Positions 42,458-51,498 of a stretch of 64,000 nt of DNA are shown here, one piece after another. The position numbers were made by a program, and so were the translations under genes. Position 1 is the first letter of the stretch, and every line of letters begins with the position of its first letter. Source of the stretch: an uncultured Prevotellaceae bacterium (lineage in GTDB: Bacteria > Bacteroidota > Bacteroidia > Bacteroidales > Bacteroidaceae); contig CADADN010000004.1 in assembly GCA_902786665.1 (NCBI GenBank), forward strand, positions 34,183-98,182, in the 5' to 3' direction. The notes beneath the pieces were generated by a model. The model did not search any database, was not told the DNA's origin, and saw nothing but the letters and a program-made list of their open reading frames with translations.

Positions 42458-43240
42458 ATGGCATACAAGAAAGGCTCAAAAGGAGAGGTGGTGAAGCAGA
42501 TTCAAGCCGCCCTCCACCTCACGCCCGACGGAATTTTCGGGCCACTTACTGAACAAGCAGTAAAAGATTTTCAAAGAAAAAACGCCCTTGTCGTTGACGG
42601 CATCGTAGGAGATAAGACATTGTCTTTGCTCTTGCCCAAACCACAAGAAGAAACGTTTATTACCAAGGGTTACATCAACACCCACATTACCCGGCTTCCC
42701 AACCGACCAATCAAGTACATTGCCATCCACTATACTGCCGGCTCAACGTCGCGCAAGGGTACTGCGATGACCACGCGCAATGTATTTCTCAAGCGCAAAG
42801 CGTCTGCCGATTTTGTTGTGGATGACGAGACCATCGTGCAAATCAACCCTGACTTGCGGAACTACTACTGTTGGTCGGTGGGCGACCCATTGAACAAAAC
42901 CACAGGTGGAGGAAGACTCTACGGAAAAGCCACCAACCGCAACACCATTTCCATCGAGATTTGCTCCAACCTCAAGAAAGGCGGCAACGCCGCCTACCCC
43001 AATCACGATGGGTGGTATTTCACGGATGCAGCCCTCGACAACGCACGGAGGCTTGTGCGCTTCTTGATGGCAAAGTACAATGTCCCCAAATCCAACGTGG
43101 TTCGCCATTATGATGTAAGCGGCAAGATGTGTCCCGGCATTTTTGGCTGGAACGACGCGCCAACCTACACGGACGAGGGCAAGCAAACAGGCAAAAGGAA
43201 CAGCAGTCAGCAATGGCTTAATTTCTATAATAGTATTTGA
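42458..43240 (+). CDS. N-acetylmuramoyl-L-alanine amidase (endolysin) with PG-binding domain
   Basis: 260 residues. An N-terminal peptidoglycan-binding domain (about 5-62; TPDGIFGPLTEQAVKDFQ, DGIVGDKTLSLLL) is joined to an amidase_2 domain (about 85-235) with zinc ligand motifs IHYTAG, SIEIC and RHYDVSGKMCPG. Cleaves the amide between muramic acid and the peptide stem. It starts two bases after the holin stop. Confidence 0.88.
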   Translation: MAYKKGSKGEVVKQIQAALHLTPDGIFGPLTEQAVKDFQRKNALVVDGIVGDKTLSLLLPKPQEETFITKGYINTHITRLPNRPIKYIAIHYTAGSTSRKGTAMTTRNVFLKRKASADFVVDDETIVQINPDLRNYYCWSVGDPLNKTTGGGRLYGKATNRNTISIEICSNLKKGGNAAYPNHDGWYFTDAALDNARRLVRFLMAKYNVPKSNVVRHYDVSGKMCPGIFGWNDAPTYTDEGKQTGKRNSSQQWLNFYNSI

Positions 43241-43241
43241 T

Positions 43242-43715
43242 ATGGACAGAGAAGGAGAAAACCGCATAGTATGGGCATTTTTTATAAAATTCATCGCCGT
43301 CATTGCCGTCTCCTTGCTCTTTGGATGCAAGACAAAGAAGGTCATAGAGACAGTGGTCGAACACGTCCATGACACCGTGCAAGTCCATCATTCCGACACC
43401 GTGCGTGAGGTGAAAGTCTCCCATCACACCGACACCGTCAAGCAGATAGAGACCCACACCTACACCCTCAACAACGCCGGTGACACCGTCAAGGAAATAC
43501 ATCATTTTGTCGAGGTCAATAAAATGATAGTCGTGGACTCCACATACCGATACAAAGCCATCGTGGACTCTCTCCAAAAAGCCCTCATAGAAGAAAAGTC
43601 CAAAAACAAGACGGTCACAAAATACAAGCCGGTCATCCGTTGGTGGGAGTATGTTTTTCTCCTGTCCATCGTGGGCATCGCCATCTTTTTCGTCCTCAAA
43701 AAGAAAAAAGGATAG
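43242..43715 (+). CDS. candidate unimolecular spanin
   Basis: 157 residues from ATG 43242. N-terminal lipobox-like FGC (IAVIAVSLLFGC, lipidated Cys about residue 29) is followed by a long coiled-coil/beta periplasmic part with many His/Thr/Val repeats (HDTVQVHHSDTV) and a C-terminal hydrophobic helix (YVFLLSIVGIAIFFVL). Outer-membrane lipoprotein plus inner-membrane anchor is the unimolecular spanin architecture, fusing inner and outer membranes at lysis. Position after holin and amidase fits. No homology claimed. Confidence 0.7.
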   Translation: MDREGENRIVWAFFIKFIAVIAVSLLFGCKTKKVIETVVEHVHDTVQVHHSDTVREVKVSHHTDTVKQIETHTYTLNNAGDTVKEIHHFVEVNKMIVVDSTYRYKAIVDSLQKALIEEKSKNKTVTKYKPVIRWWEYVFLLSIVGIAIFFVLKKKKG

Positions 43716-43758
43716 AATAACTTTTCATAATGTAATAAGACATAGTTGATGTTGAACA

Positions 43759-43784
43759 CCGCCCTGTCCGTGAGGATAGGGCGG
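43759..43784 (+). terminator. GC-rich hairpin between convergent genes
   Basis: CCGCCCT (43759) pairs with AGGGCGG (43778), with inner TCC-GTGA-GGA. No T run follows, so termination in either direction is plausible but not assured. A family B hairpin (43812-43830, GTCGCTGT-ATT-ACAGCGAC) lies next to it. Confidence 0.6.
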
Positions 43785-43811
43785 AATCGTTGGCGGCAGT
43801 CTGTCTTGCTT

Positions 43812-43830
43812 GTCGCTGTATTACAGCGAC
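43812..43830 (+). repeat. family B hairpin, stem GTCGCTGT
   Basis: GTCGCTGT-ATT-ACAGCGAC in the convergent gap between the spanin and the leftward gene. The copy at 52806-52824 is identical. Confidence 0.8.
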
Positions 43831-43880
43831 ACCACTGCAACCGCCGCCTGTCATCACAAACCACAAGGTCAAAACCATTC

Positions 43881-44438
43881 CTACCACACGCCGAGCACTT
43901 GCAACTCCTTCACCAGGTCAATATCCATCTCAAAGCCGTTCACTACATGCGCCTGAATCTGTTCGCCGTAAAAGTCTAACAGATACCGCTCAATCCTTGT
44001 TGCCAAGTGATTCACTTCGCTACGGATGCTCGGCCTATGCGACCTTCCGGCGGCACGGTTCCACATGCTGATATATCGTGTGGAGTAATTCACATTCTTT
44101 CCGCGCTCCACATCTTTATGCTTCACACCTTTGCCGACGCCCAACTCCGCAAAGCGCATATAATTAAGGTATTTATATTCAATGGATATGTTGCCGATGT
44201 CTTCAGCAGACAAAATCCTACCGCGAAAAGACTTTGCGCCACGGCCTGTGGAATACCAACTTTTGTGTCTCTTCCTATACTCATTTATCTTCCTGTAACC
44301 GGGATAGACTTCTGTCGGCCATATCTGTTGCGTAGCGAGGTTGATCTCTATCTGTTCAAGCGTGTCTTTGTGGAAACGTGTGATGGTCTTCCTCAAACTT
44401 GCTGTCGGGCGGGCCAATGCCCCGATGTTCTTTGCCAT
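43881..44438 (-). CDS. putative tail/neck accessory protein, 185 aa
   Basis: Leftward single gene opposite the tape measure and driven from promoter L3. Basic, helical N-terminal half (MAKNIGALARPTASLRKTIT) and Arg/Tyr-rich middle. Phage minor-tail or neck proteins can have such composition; no family recognised. Confidence 0.55.
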   Translation of the reverse strand: MAKNIGALARPTASLRKTITRFHKDTLEQIEINLATQQIWPTEVYPGYRKINEYRKRHKSWYSTGRGAKSFRGRILSAEDIGNISIEYKYLNYMRFAELGVGKGVKHKDVERGKNVNYSTRYISMWNRAAGRSHRPSIRSEVNHLATRIERYLLDFYGEQIQAHVVNGFEMDIDLVKELQVLGVW

Positions 44439-44468
44439 ATTTCTTTGCTTTAACAGTCAAATATTAAC

Positions 44469-44502
44469 CAAAAATAACACTCATCAAAATAAAATATGGT
44501 AC
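44469..44502 (-). promoter_or_regulatory. late-type promoter L3 (leftward)
   Basis: On the minus strand GTACCAT starts at 44502; 20 bases separate GTACCA from TATTTTTG (44476-44469). Faces the gene at 44438. Confidence 0.75.
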
Positions 44503-44516
44503 AACAGCCGTCCCAT

Positions 44517-44572
44517 CCCAATCCTCTCCCATCCTCTTGCATCCTCTTACGTCCTCTCCCATCCTATTAAAA
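44517..44572 (+). repeat. CATCCTCT tandem repeats between divergent promoters
   Basis: Five 11-12-base units (CCTCTCCCATC, CCTCTTGCATC, CCTCTTACGTC) between promoters L3 and L4, similar to the array at 34862. Spaced like the other divergent region. Confidence 0.75.
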
Positions 44573-44575
44573 ACC

Positions 44576-44609
44576 GTACCATATCGCCAATGCCTTTTGT
44601 CTAACTTTA
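44576..44609 (+). promoter_or_regulatory. late-type promoter L4 (rightward)
   Basis: GTACCAT at 44576 and TAACTTTA (44602-44609) after exactly 20 bases. The -7 box is one base from TAnnTTTG. Drives the tail module. Confidence 0.7.
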
Positions 44610-44631
44610 CCAAAAATAAACCTCCAAAGAC

Positions 44632-47600
44632 ATGGCAAAAAATAGTAGCTCGCAAGCCGTCATCAACGTGACAACCAACGCACAGAAGGCGCAGAACGAC
44701 ATAGAGAAAATGGACGCTCTCTTGAAAAGACTCCGAAAAACCAAACAACTGATGGAAAAAGAGAACCTTCAGGAGTCTGCCGCATACAAGAAACTGAAAC
44801 AGGACATCAAGAACGCGACACAAGCGCAGAAGGAAAACATCTCTGCCAGCGAGTGCATGAAACGCACACTCGACCAACTCAACAATATTACGCTCAAAAA
44901 CCTGAAGCAGGAATACCGCAAACTGCTCAAAGAACTGGGAAATTTCTCCGGCGCGGAAGCAAAACAGGCGGCGGCGTGGCGGCAAAACCTCGAAAAAATC
45001 AAGGCAAAAATCAACGAACTTGAAGGCACTACCGGCAAGTTTGGGAAAACACATTCCTCCGTATGGCATACCGCTGTGCGAAACATCACCGCGTATGTGG
45101 GCGTCTTTGGCGCATTCAATTTTGCTAAGTCCAAAATCACCGAGGTCATCAAAGCCAACAACGAACTCTCCGACCAGATGGCTGACATCCGCAAAGTCTC
45201 CGGCCTTGCAATGGAAGACATCAGGCAACTCACCACCAACCTTTCCAAAATCGACACGCGCACCACGCTCTCTGAACTCAATCGCATCGCTTACGCGGGC
45301 GCGAAACTGGGCTTTGGCAACCAAGGCATAGAAGGTCTTGAACAGTTCACCCGCGCAGCCAACCAAGTCAACGTCGCACTGAAGGAGGATCTTGGGGAGG
45401 AAGCTCTCACGGCTCTCTCTAAAATCACGGAGAACATGGGACTTATCAAGAAAATGGGTGTCGAACAAGCCATGCTGGCCACCGGCTCTGCCATGTTCAA
45501 ACTGGCTTCCACATCTACTGCCGCCGCCGGACCTATCGTGGAGGTGACAAAGAGAGTTGTGCCTATGGCCAAATCTATAGGATTGGCGACATCCGATGTC
45601 CTTGCACTTGCTTCTACTGCTGACTCATTGCAACTCCAACTCGAGGTGACCGGCACGGCGTTGTCTAAATTCTTTGCCGCTATGCAAGTCAATCATAATC
45701 TGATTGAGCAAACGCTTGACATTCCAGCCGGAACCATTGAGTCTTGGATCAAACAGGGAAGAGCAATGGATGCCATCTTGCTCTTGTTTGACAAAATGAA
45801 GGAAAAAGGAAACATGAGCCAACTGCAACCCATCGTTAAATTGATGGGTGGAGAGGGTTCCAGATTGATAACAGTTCTTCTATCCATGTCGCAAGAAGTG
45901 GACAGACTACGAACACACCTCGACATCTCAAGAGAGGCTTTTAAGGATGCAACGGCTGTCACCGAAGAATACAACATCCAGCAATCCACTGCTCAAGCAC
46001 TGCTCGAAAGGGCTAATAACATGTGGAGAAATGCTTTCGTCAACCCGGAGGCTTCAGAATCCGTAAAAGAACTTACAAGGTCGTGGTATGATTTCACTAA
46101 AGCGATGCTACAATCCCCCGAAGCAATGATGAGCATTAAAACGGGCATTGATTTTATCATCGGCTCTCTAAAATTACTCATACAACTAATTCCCGCCTTT
46201 ATCGGGTTTGGCCTTGTCAAAATGATAATGGGAATTGGGTCGGCGTTGGGTCTTGCTACAATAGCCACGGAAGGATTCAAAAAAGCATGGCTCAGTATGA
46301 GTACAGCCATGAAGTCAAACTGGATTGGACTTGCAGCAGCCGCTTTGTTTGAATTAATATACCAACTCAAAGCGGCATCGGTTGCTGCTAGCGAGGCTGA
46401 AGTACAAGAAAGAAAAGCCACACAGGCTCTGCAAGAAGCCATACAAAAAGCCGAACAAGAAATAAAAACTCTCGACCAACTCAAAAAACAAATTGACAAC
46501 ACCAACATTTCACAAAGGGAGAGAAACGAACTTTTGTCAAAAGTACGCACCGACTACGACATCTACTTGGCTTACTTGGGCGTAGAAATCAAATCCGTAA
46601 AAGACTTGGAAAACCATTATAAAGATTTGATTAAAGTCATCAAGCAAAGATATGCATACGAAGAGAAGCAACAGTACAAGCGCACTAAAATGGGCAGCGA
46701 AGGTGGCACCACAACGAACAGAAGAATGGCCGGAGCTGACCTTGTCAAACAATACAAAAATCAACTCGGAAAAGATCTTGATCTTGAATCTATTCAGAAC
46801 TTCATTGTTGATTCATATAACAAAGGTAATGTTGACATGGCGAGAGTCAAGGGCTATGCCGGAGTACCACTCAGGTCAAGTAGGAGAAACGACGTAACGG
46901 GGCTCCTCATGGACTTCACAAATGCGGTAATCAACGAACTCAAGGAAGACAAAGCCATCGACGCAGCATTCGCAGCGGAAATCGGAGACTACGACCCGGA
47001 CAAAATGATGATGACGCAAGTTCGCGGCGACTTTGTCTATAAACCCGACAAAGCCGCTGCTGCTGCTGCCCGTGCTGCCGAAGCCGAAGCCAGAAGAAAC
47101 GCGGGAAGAAACGCGGCGCAAGCACGGCGCGAACGTCTGCAACAACTCCGCAACGAACTCAAAGACGCAGAACAGGAGGCTCAAGCCATCATTGACAAAA
47201 TCAACGAGTTCTATTACCTCCAAGAGGAAACCATCGAGCAGCAAGTGGCCGATGGAAAACTCACTCGCGCAGAAGCCGACCAATACTTGCTCAACCTTAA
47301 ACTTTCCAAAAACCAGTCGCTGGCCAACGCAAGAAAAACCATCGCCGGTAAAATGAAAAAAGATGATTGGAACAAGTATATCAAAGATGAACTGCCACGC
47401 ATAATGATAGACCAAGGCCAATGGAGTAATGAATTGGCTGGGGAAATCATCAAAACTGACCTTACCTACATCCACAACCTTCTCGCAAGATTCAATGGCT
47501 CTGATGCTGTCCTTGGCTTGCGCTCAACGGCCTCGTTTGACAAACTGATGAAAAGCGCGGCGGTCAACGAGCGTGACAACGCCAAAATACGCGCTCAAAT

Positions 47601-49545
47601 CGCAGATGAAGTGGAGAAAATATTGATGGAATACAATTTCGTTGAGCAAGCGCAAAAGTCCTTCCATAACAACCTCATCGGCCTGGGTATCATGAAGGAG
47701 ACTTATGAGCAATATGTCAAACGGATTCAAGAGGAGACAAAGGCTCTTCAAGGAAAAAACGGCAATACGCCCAATGTAGATTGGGATATGGGAAATCTTC
47801 AAGAGGTCGCTGTGTTTGGCAGCAAGCACAAGACTCCAGAGGCGCAACTCTTGCAACAATTCCTCGCTCAAGGGTCAAAACCCTATCTCGTCAACCCGCA
47901 AGACAACCACAGTCTTTACGTCTGGCTCAAAAACCTGATGAGCGACTATGACTATGACGAGGAGGAGGACATCATGTGGCATACCGAAAGTTGGGTGGAT
48001 AAAGGATTCCCGCAACTCAAGGAGTGGGTGCAAGACATCGGACAATACCTCCCGAAAATACAAAAGTTCTATTTCTCTCTCATCACCTGGGAGGATGAAT
48101 ACTACGATGCCAAGAAGAAAGCCTATGACCGAAGCAAACGTCTGATGGAGGAACAATGGAGCCGCAGCGGCAACAAACAACGATATGATGAACTGGAATG
48201 GGCATTGAACGAACGTGGCCGACAGCGTGCCATGACAGGCATCAACAAGGGCGACACCTTTGGAAGACTCGGCGGTTTCAACACCTTGGAGGAAGACCCC
48301 GAACTAGCTCTCTACCGGGCTAAGATGGAGGCGGCGCAACTCTATCTCCAACAGCTTAAAGAATGTCACGCGGATGAAAAACTTATCCGCGAGGCGCAAC
48401 ATGCGGAAGACGAAGCCGAACTGGTCTTCCAAGAAAAAATCATGGCGGCCATCAACGACCGCATCACAAAACTCCAGCAATGGACGCAGCCGGTCATTCA
48501 AATGGGTGAACAGGTGGGACAAGCTCTCTATGATCAGTGGCATAATGGGGAGTCAATGGGTGAGAAATGGCAAGACATTCTCAAAGACCTCGGTATGGCT
48601 TGGGGAAAGACCACCATACAAATCATCGAGGAACTGATGATGCAGCGAGTCAAACAAAACATCCTCAACAAAGCCATCGAAGCTGACCAAGCAGCCCATA
48701 AGGCCACAATGGTCACAATAGAGGAAACGGGTGGCGCCGCGCAAATCGCCGCCAATCAGGCCGCCAACACCGTCCTTGAAGCACAAGAACAAGCGCATAA
48801 CTCTGCCATACTGTCAGAAGATCTGGCGGCTGTCGAAGCGGAAACCCCAGTCAACATCGCTCGCGGTGCCGGAAAGACCATCGGCAATCTTGGTTGGTGG
48901 GGCATCCCTCTTGTGGCGGTCATCGTCACTCTTCTAACCACCCTCTTGAATGCCGCCCTCGGAAAGAGCAAGAAAAGCAGCAAGACCAATAGCAGTAGCG
49001 ACACCGCTCAAAAACTCAAACTTGTTTCCGGCATGCTCACCTACGACGAAGGCAATGTCTCGTCCTATGTCGGTACCGATGGCCACGTCTATAATGCCCG
49101 TCGTGTTGCCATACCACAGGGCACCGCCCTTGTCACATCGCCCATCGCCACCACGGTCAATGGCCAGCCATCCCTCGTCGCGGAGCGTGGCCCAGAAATC
49201 GTGATTGGCCGGCGCACCACCCGCCACATCATGCTCAACGAACCAGCCTTGCTCCAACACCTCGCCGCACTCGAACACCGCCGCGCCACTCGTTACCGCC
49301 CCTACGACGATGGCAACCTGTCTGCCTATGCTGCAACAATGTTGCAACCCCAGCAACCCGCCACCCAGCAGTCATCCACCGACGAACAGACGCGCCAGAC
49401 CCTCGAAGCCCTTACCGCCGCCGTCATCGCTCTACAAGCCCGCCTCGCACAGCCCATCGAGGCCAAAATCAACAAATACGGCACCGGCGGTCTCATCGAC
49501 GAAGTGCAGTCCGGCTTGAAGTTCATGAACAAATACACCGGCTAA
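44632..49545 (+). CDS. phage tail tape measure protein
   Basis: 1,637 residues. Coiled-coil N-terminus (about 20-140) followed by a TP901-type tape-measure core (ADIRKVSGLAMEDIRQLTTN, MQVNHNLIEQTLDIP region), several more coiled coils and one membrane helix near residue 1,425 (WWGIPLVAVIVTLLTTLLNA). It sets tail length and is ejected into the host membrane. A family C hairpin (49330-49347) is read in frame near the C-terminus as YAATMLQPQQ. Predicted tail length would be about 240 nm if 0.15 nm per residue applies. Confidence 0.9.
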   Translation: MAKNSSSQAVINVTTNAQKAQNDIEKMDALLKRLRKTKQLMEKENLQESAAYKKLKQDIKNATQAQKENISASECMKRTLDQLNNITLKNLKQEYRKLLKELGNFSGAEAKQAAAWRQNLEKIKAKINELEGTTGKFGKTHSSVWHTAVRNITAYVGVFGAFNFAKSKITEVIKANNELSDQMADIRKVSGLAMEDIRQLTTNLSKIDTRTTLSELNRIAYAGAKLGFGNQGIEGLEQFTRAANQVNVALKEDLGEEALTALSKITENMGLIKKMGVEQAMLATGSAMFKLASTSTAAAGPIVEVTKRVVPMAKSIGLATSDVLALASTADSLQLQLEVTGTALSKFFAAMQVNHNLIEQTLDIPAGTIESWIKQGRAMDAILLLFDKMKEKGNMSQLQPIVKLMGGEGSRLITVLLSMSQEVDRLRTHLDISREAFKDATAVTEEYNIQQSTAQALLERANNMWRNAFVNPEASESVKELTRSWYDFTKAMLQSPEAMMSIKTGIDFIIGSLKLLIQLIPAFIGFGLVKMIMGIGSALGLATIATEGFKKAWLSMSTAMKSNWIGLAAAALFELIYQLKAASVAASEAEVQERKATQALQEAIQKAEQEIKTLDQLKKQIDNTNISQRERNELLSKVRTDYDIYLAYLGVEIKSVKDLENHYKDLIKVIKQRYAYEEKQQYKRTKMGSEGGTTTNRRMAGADLVKQYKNQLGKDLDLESIQNFIVDSYNKGNVDMARVKGYAGVPLRSSRRNDVTGLLMDFTNAVINELKEDKAIDAAFAAEIGDYDPDKMMMTQVRGDFVYKPDKAAAAAARAAEAEARRNAGRNAAQARRERLQQLRNELKDAEQEAQAIIDKINEFYYLQEETIEQQVADGKLTRAEADQYLLNLKLSKNQSLANARKTIAGKMKKDDWNKYIKDELPRIMIDQGQWSNELAGEIIKTDLTYIHNLLARFNGSDAVLGLRSTASFDKLMKSAAVNERDNAKIRAQIADEVEKILMEYNFVEQAQKSFHNNLIGLGIMKETYEQYVKRIQEETKALQGKNGNTPNVDWDMGNLQEVAVFGSKHKTPEAQLLQQFLAQGSKPYLVNPQDNHSLYVWLKNLMSDYDYDEEEDIMWHTESWVDKGFPQLKEWVQDIGQYLPKIQKFYFSLITWEDEYYDAKKKAYDRSKRLMEEQWSRSGNKQRYDELEWALNERGRQRAMTGINKGDTFGRLGGFNTLEEDPELALYRAKMEAAQLYLQQLKECHADEKLIREAQHAEDEAELVFQEKIMAAINDRITKLQQWTQPVIQMGEQVGQALYDQWHNGESMGEKWQDILKDLGMAWGKTTIQIIEELMMQRVKQNILNKAIEADQAAHKATMVTIEETGGAAQIAANQAANTVLEAQEQAHNSAILSEDLAAVEAETPVNIARGAGKTIGNLGWWGIPLVAVIVTLLTTLLNAALGKSKKSSKTNSSSDTAQKLKLVSGMLTYDEGNVSSYVGTDGHVYNARRVAIPQGTALVTSPIATTVNGQPSLVAERGPEIVIGRRTTRHIMLNEPALLQHLAALEHRRATRYRPYDDGNLSAYAATMLQPQQPATQQSSTDEQTRQTLEALTAAVIALQARLAQPIEAKINKYGTGGLIDEVQSGLKFMNKYTG

Positions 49546-49568
49546 TCCGACCGGGTCCGGTCGGATTA
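49543..49568 (+). repeat. family D-like hairpin at tape measure stop
   Basis: TAATCCGACCGG-GT-CCGGTCGGATTA overlaps the stop codon; a degenerate family B copy (GCCGCTGTACCAATGCGAC) follows at about 49577. Confidence 0.75.
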
Positions 49569-49639
49569 CACCCCTTCCGCTTGCCGCTGTACCAATGCGA
49601 CCATTTCCATTAACTATTTTTGCCAAAAACAAAGTCACT

Positions 49640-51430
49640 ATGAGCAACGATAATAAGAAAATCACCGTCCATAATGCCAAGGAGGCTGCCGAAGCCCATC
49701 AACAACTTGCCGCAAAGGGTTACATCCCCATGGACCTCCCAGCTGCTTTCAGACGGGCCGCCCACTCCGCCCCCACCCTTGGCGACGGAATGGCGGGATA
49801 TGTCCGTTCACAGCTCTATGCCGGATGTTGCGACCCTGCCAAAGACCCGGCGGGACATGCCGCACGCGACCGCATCCCTTTCGTCTTCGCATCCTCCGGA
49901 ACAGAAATGCCCACACCCGACAAAATCGGCACAAAAGGTCTCGGCTACATGCAGTGGGGCGGCAACAACCAACTGCCCAACATCGTGTCGCTACTCATGT
50001 CCATTCTTCCCTACACCGCCGCAGGTCATAAGTTCAACGTCGATCTCGTCACTGGTCTCGGTCCGCAACCGATGTATCACTATACCCAATACGTCGGCGG
50101 CAACATCTCCGAAAAAGACATCCCCTATGAGTCCGCAGGCATCCTCCTAAAAGGCATGATGCTCGACATCCAACGCCAGCTCTCACAGCTCGACCAAACA
50201 CAAGAGTCTGTCCCCTATGCTGCAACACCGTTGCAGTCCCAATCACAGCCCCTAAAAACCGCCCTCGAAGAACGCCTCGCAGAACTGCAAGCCGACTACC
50301 AGGAATGGGAAAAGACCAACGCTGAATTGCAAGACTTCTTGGAGCGCAACAACCTCTTGCAAACCTATCTCCACATGGCAGCAGACCAAATCCTCCTCGG
50401 CATGTGCTTCCCTGAAATTGAGTTGCAGCAGACCTACATCGACGAGAACACCAGTCGCGCCGTGAAGACCACCGCTTGGAAACCAAAGGCAGTAGGTCTC
50501 CGTTGGCGTCCGGCTCACACGACTCGCCTTGAGCGAATGGATAGCAATGACCAAAACCGTATCAAATATGTCTATATCTCAAACCAATGGTACGACAACG
50601 CCGTGGCGAAAGATGGTGAAGATTACAAAATTGACGCCATACCAACGATTGGCCCTGATTCGCCGGTGGCGGACCTTAGACGCGCTTTGCGAGAAACCCG
50701 AAATTCAAATGTGACAAAATCCAAGAGGCCTACACGCTTCGTGCTGCCCACGCACTACCCCACGCCTGGCCGTCCTTACTACCCCATCCCTTCATGGTGG
50801 AGCATCTTTGCCGGTGGCATCTATGAATATGCCTATACCATCATTGACGACCGTGCCACGGCGAAGAAAAACTCCAACGTCATCGGGCGCATCATCTACA
50901 TCCATAATGACTACCTGATGCAGATGTATAACCAAAACAACTGCGACACCAACGATAAAAAGCAACAACTCCGCGACCAGATTTATTCTGAAATCAACAC
51001 CTTCCTGAAGAACAAGGACAACATGGGCAAACCGCTCGTATCGTTCAAGTTCCGCGACGGCAACGGCAACACCACCAACGCATGGGAAATCGTGGATGTC
51101 GAAAGCAACAGCAAATCCACCGCCGAAGCCAACCAAAAGGAGTTGCAGGAAATATCTTCCATCATCTTCTTTGCCATGTCGCTTGACAGCCGTCTGGTGG
51201 GCAACACCCCCGGCGACGCTTCCTCACACGGCGGCACCGACCTGCGCGAGCGTTACCTGCTGAAGCAAATCCAGATGTCACCCACGCAGCAGCTCATCCT
51301 TTACCCGCTTCAAGTCATCAGCACCCACAACGAATGGGACCGCAAACACCTCCGTTGGGCCATCAAGCGCGAAGTCATGACCACCCTCGACAACTCCAAG
51401 ACCGGCGTCACCGCCGCCGAAACACAATAG
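49640..51430 (+). CDS. portal-like protein
   Basis: 596 residues from ATG 49640. Reads as a phage portal of the Bacteroidales type: YMQWGGNNQLPNIVSLLMS, DLVTGLGPQP, a helical clip region rich in Gln/Glu (LAELQADYQEWEKTNAEL), and SIIFFAMSLDSRLVGNTPGDAS near the C-terminus. A family C hairpin (50219-50237) is translated in frame as YAATPLQSQSQP. It is far from the capsid and terminase genes, which is unusual. Confidence 0.7.
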   Translation: MSNDNKKITVHNAKEAAEAHQQLAAKGYIPMDLPAAFRRAAHSAPTLGDGMAGYVRSQLYAGCCDPAKDPAGHAARDRIPFVFASSGTEMPTPDKIGTKGLGYMQWGGNNQLPNIVSLLMSILPYTAAGHKFNVDLVTGLGPQPMYHYTQYVGGNISEKDIPYESAGILLKGMMLDIQRQLSQLDQTQESVPYAATPLQSQSQPLKTALEERLAELQADYQEWEKTNAELQDFLERNNLLQTYLHMAADQILLGMCFPEIELQQTYIDENTSRAVKTTAWKPKAVGLRWRPAHTTRLERMDSNDQNRIKYVYISNQWYDNAVAKDGEDYKIDAIPTIGPDSPVADLRRALRETRNSNVTKSKRPTRFVLPTHYPTPGRPYYPIPSWWSIFAGGIYEYAYTIIDDRATAKKNSNVIGRIIYIHNDYLMQMYNQNNCDTNDKKQQLRDQIYSEINTFLKNKDNMGKPLVSFKFRDGNGNTTNAWEIVDVESNSKSTAEANQKELQEISSIIFFAMSLDSRLVGNTPGDASSHGGTDLRERYLLKQIQMSPTQQLILYPLQVISTHNEWDRKHLRWAIKREVMTTLDNSKTGVTAAETQ

Positions 51431-51436
51431 CCCCCA

Positions 51437-51456
51437 GGCAGCCGATTTCGGCTGCC
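51437..51456 (+). repeat. family D hairpin GGCAGCC-GATTTC-GGCTGCC
   Basis: Directly after the portal stop, followed by CAATCTT/CAATTTT tandem words up to the next start. Confidence 0.75.
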
Positions 51457-51498
51457 CGCAATATTCAATCTTCAATCTTCAATTTTCAATAAGAAAAT

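Noticed and set aside
44495-44600. CRISPR array
   Set aside because: The repeats are short degenerate tandem words without spacers, and no Cas gene is present.
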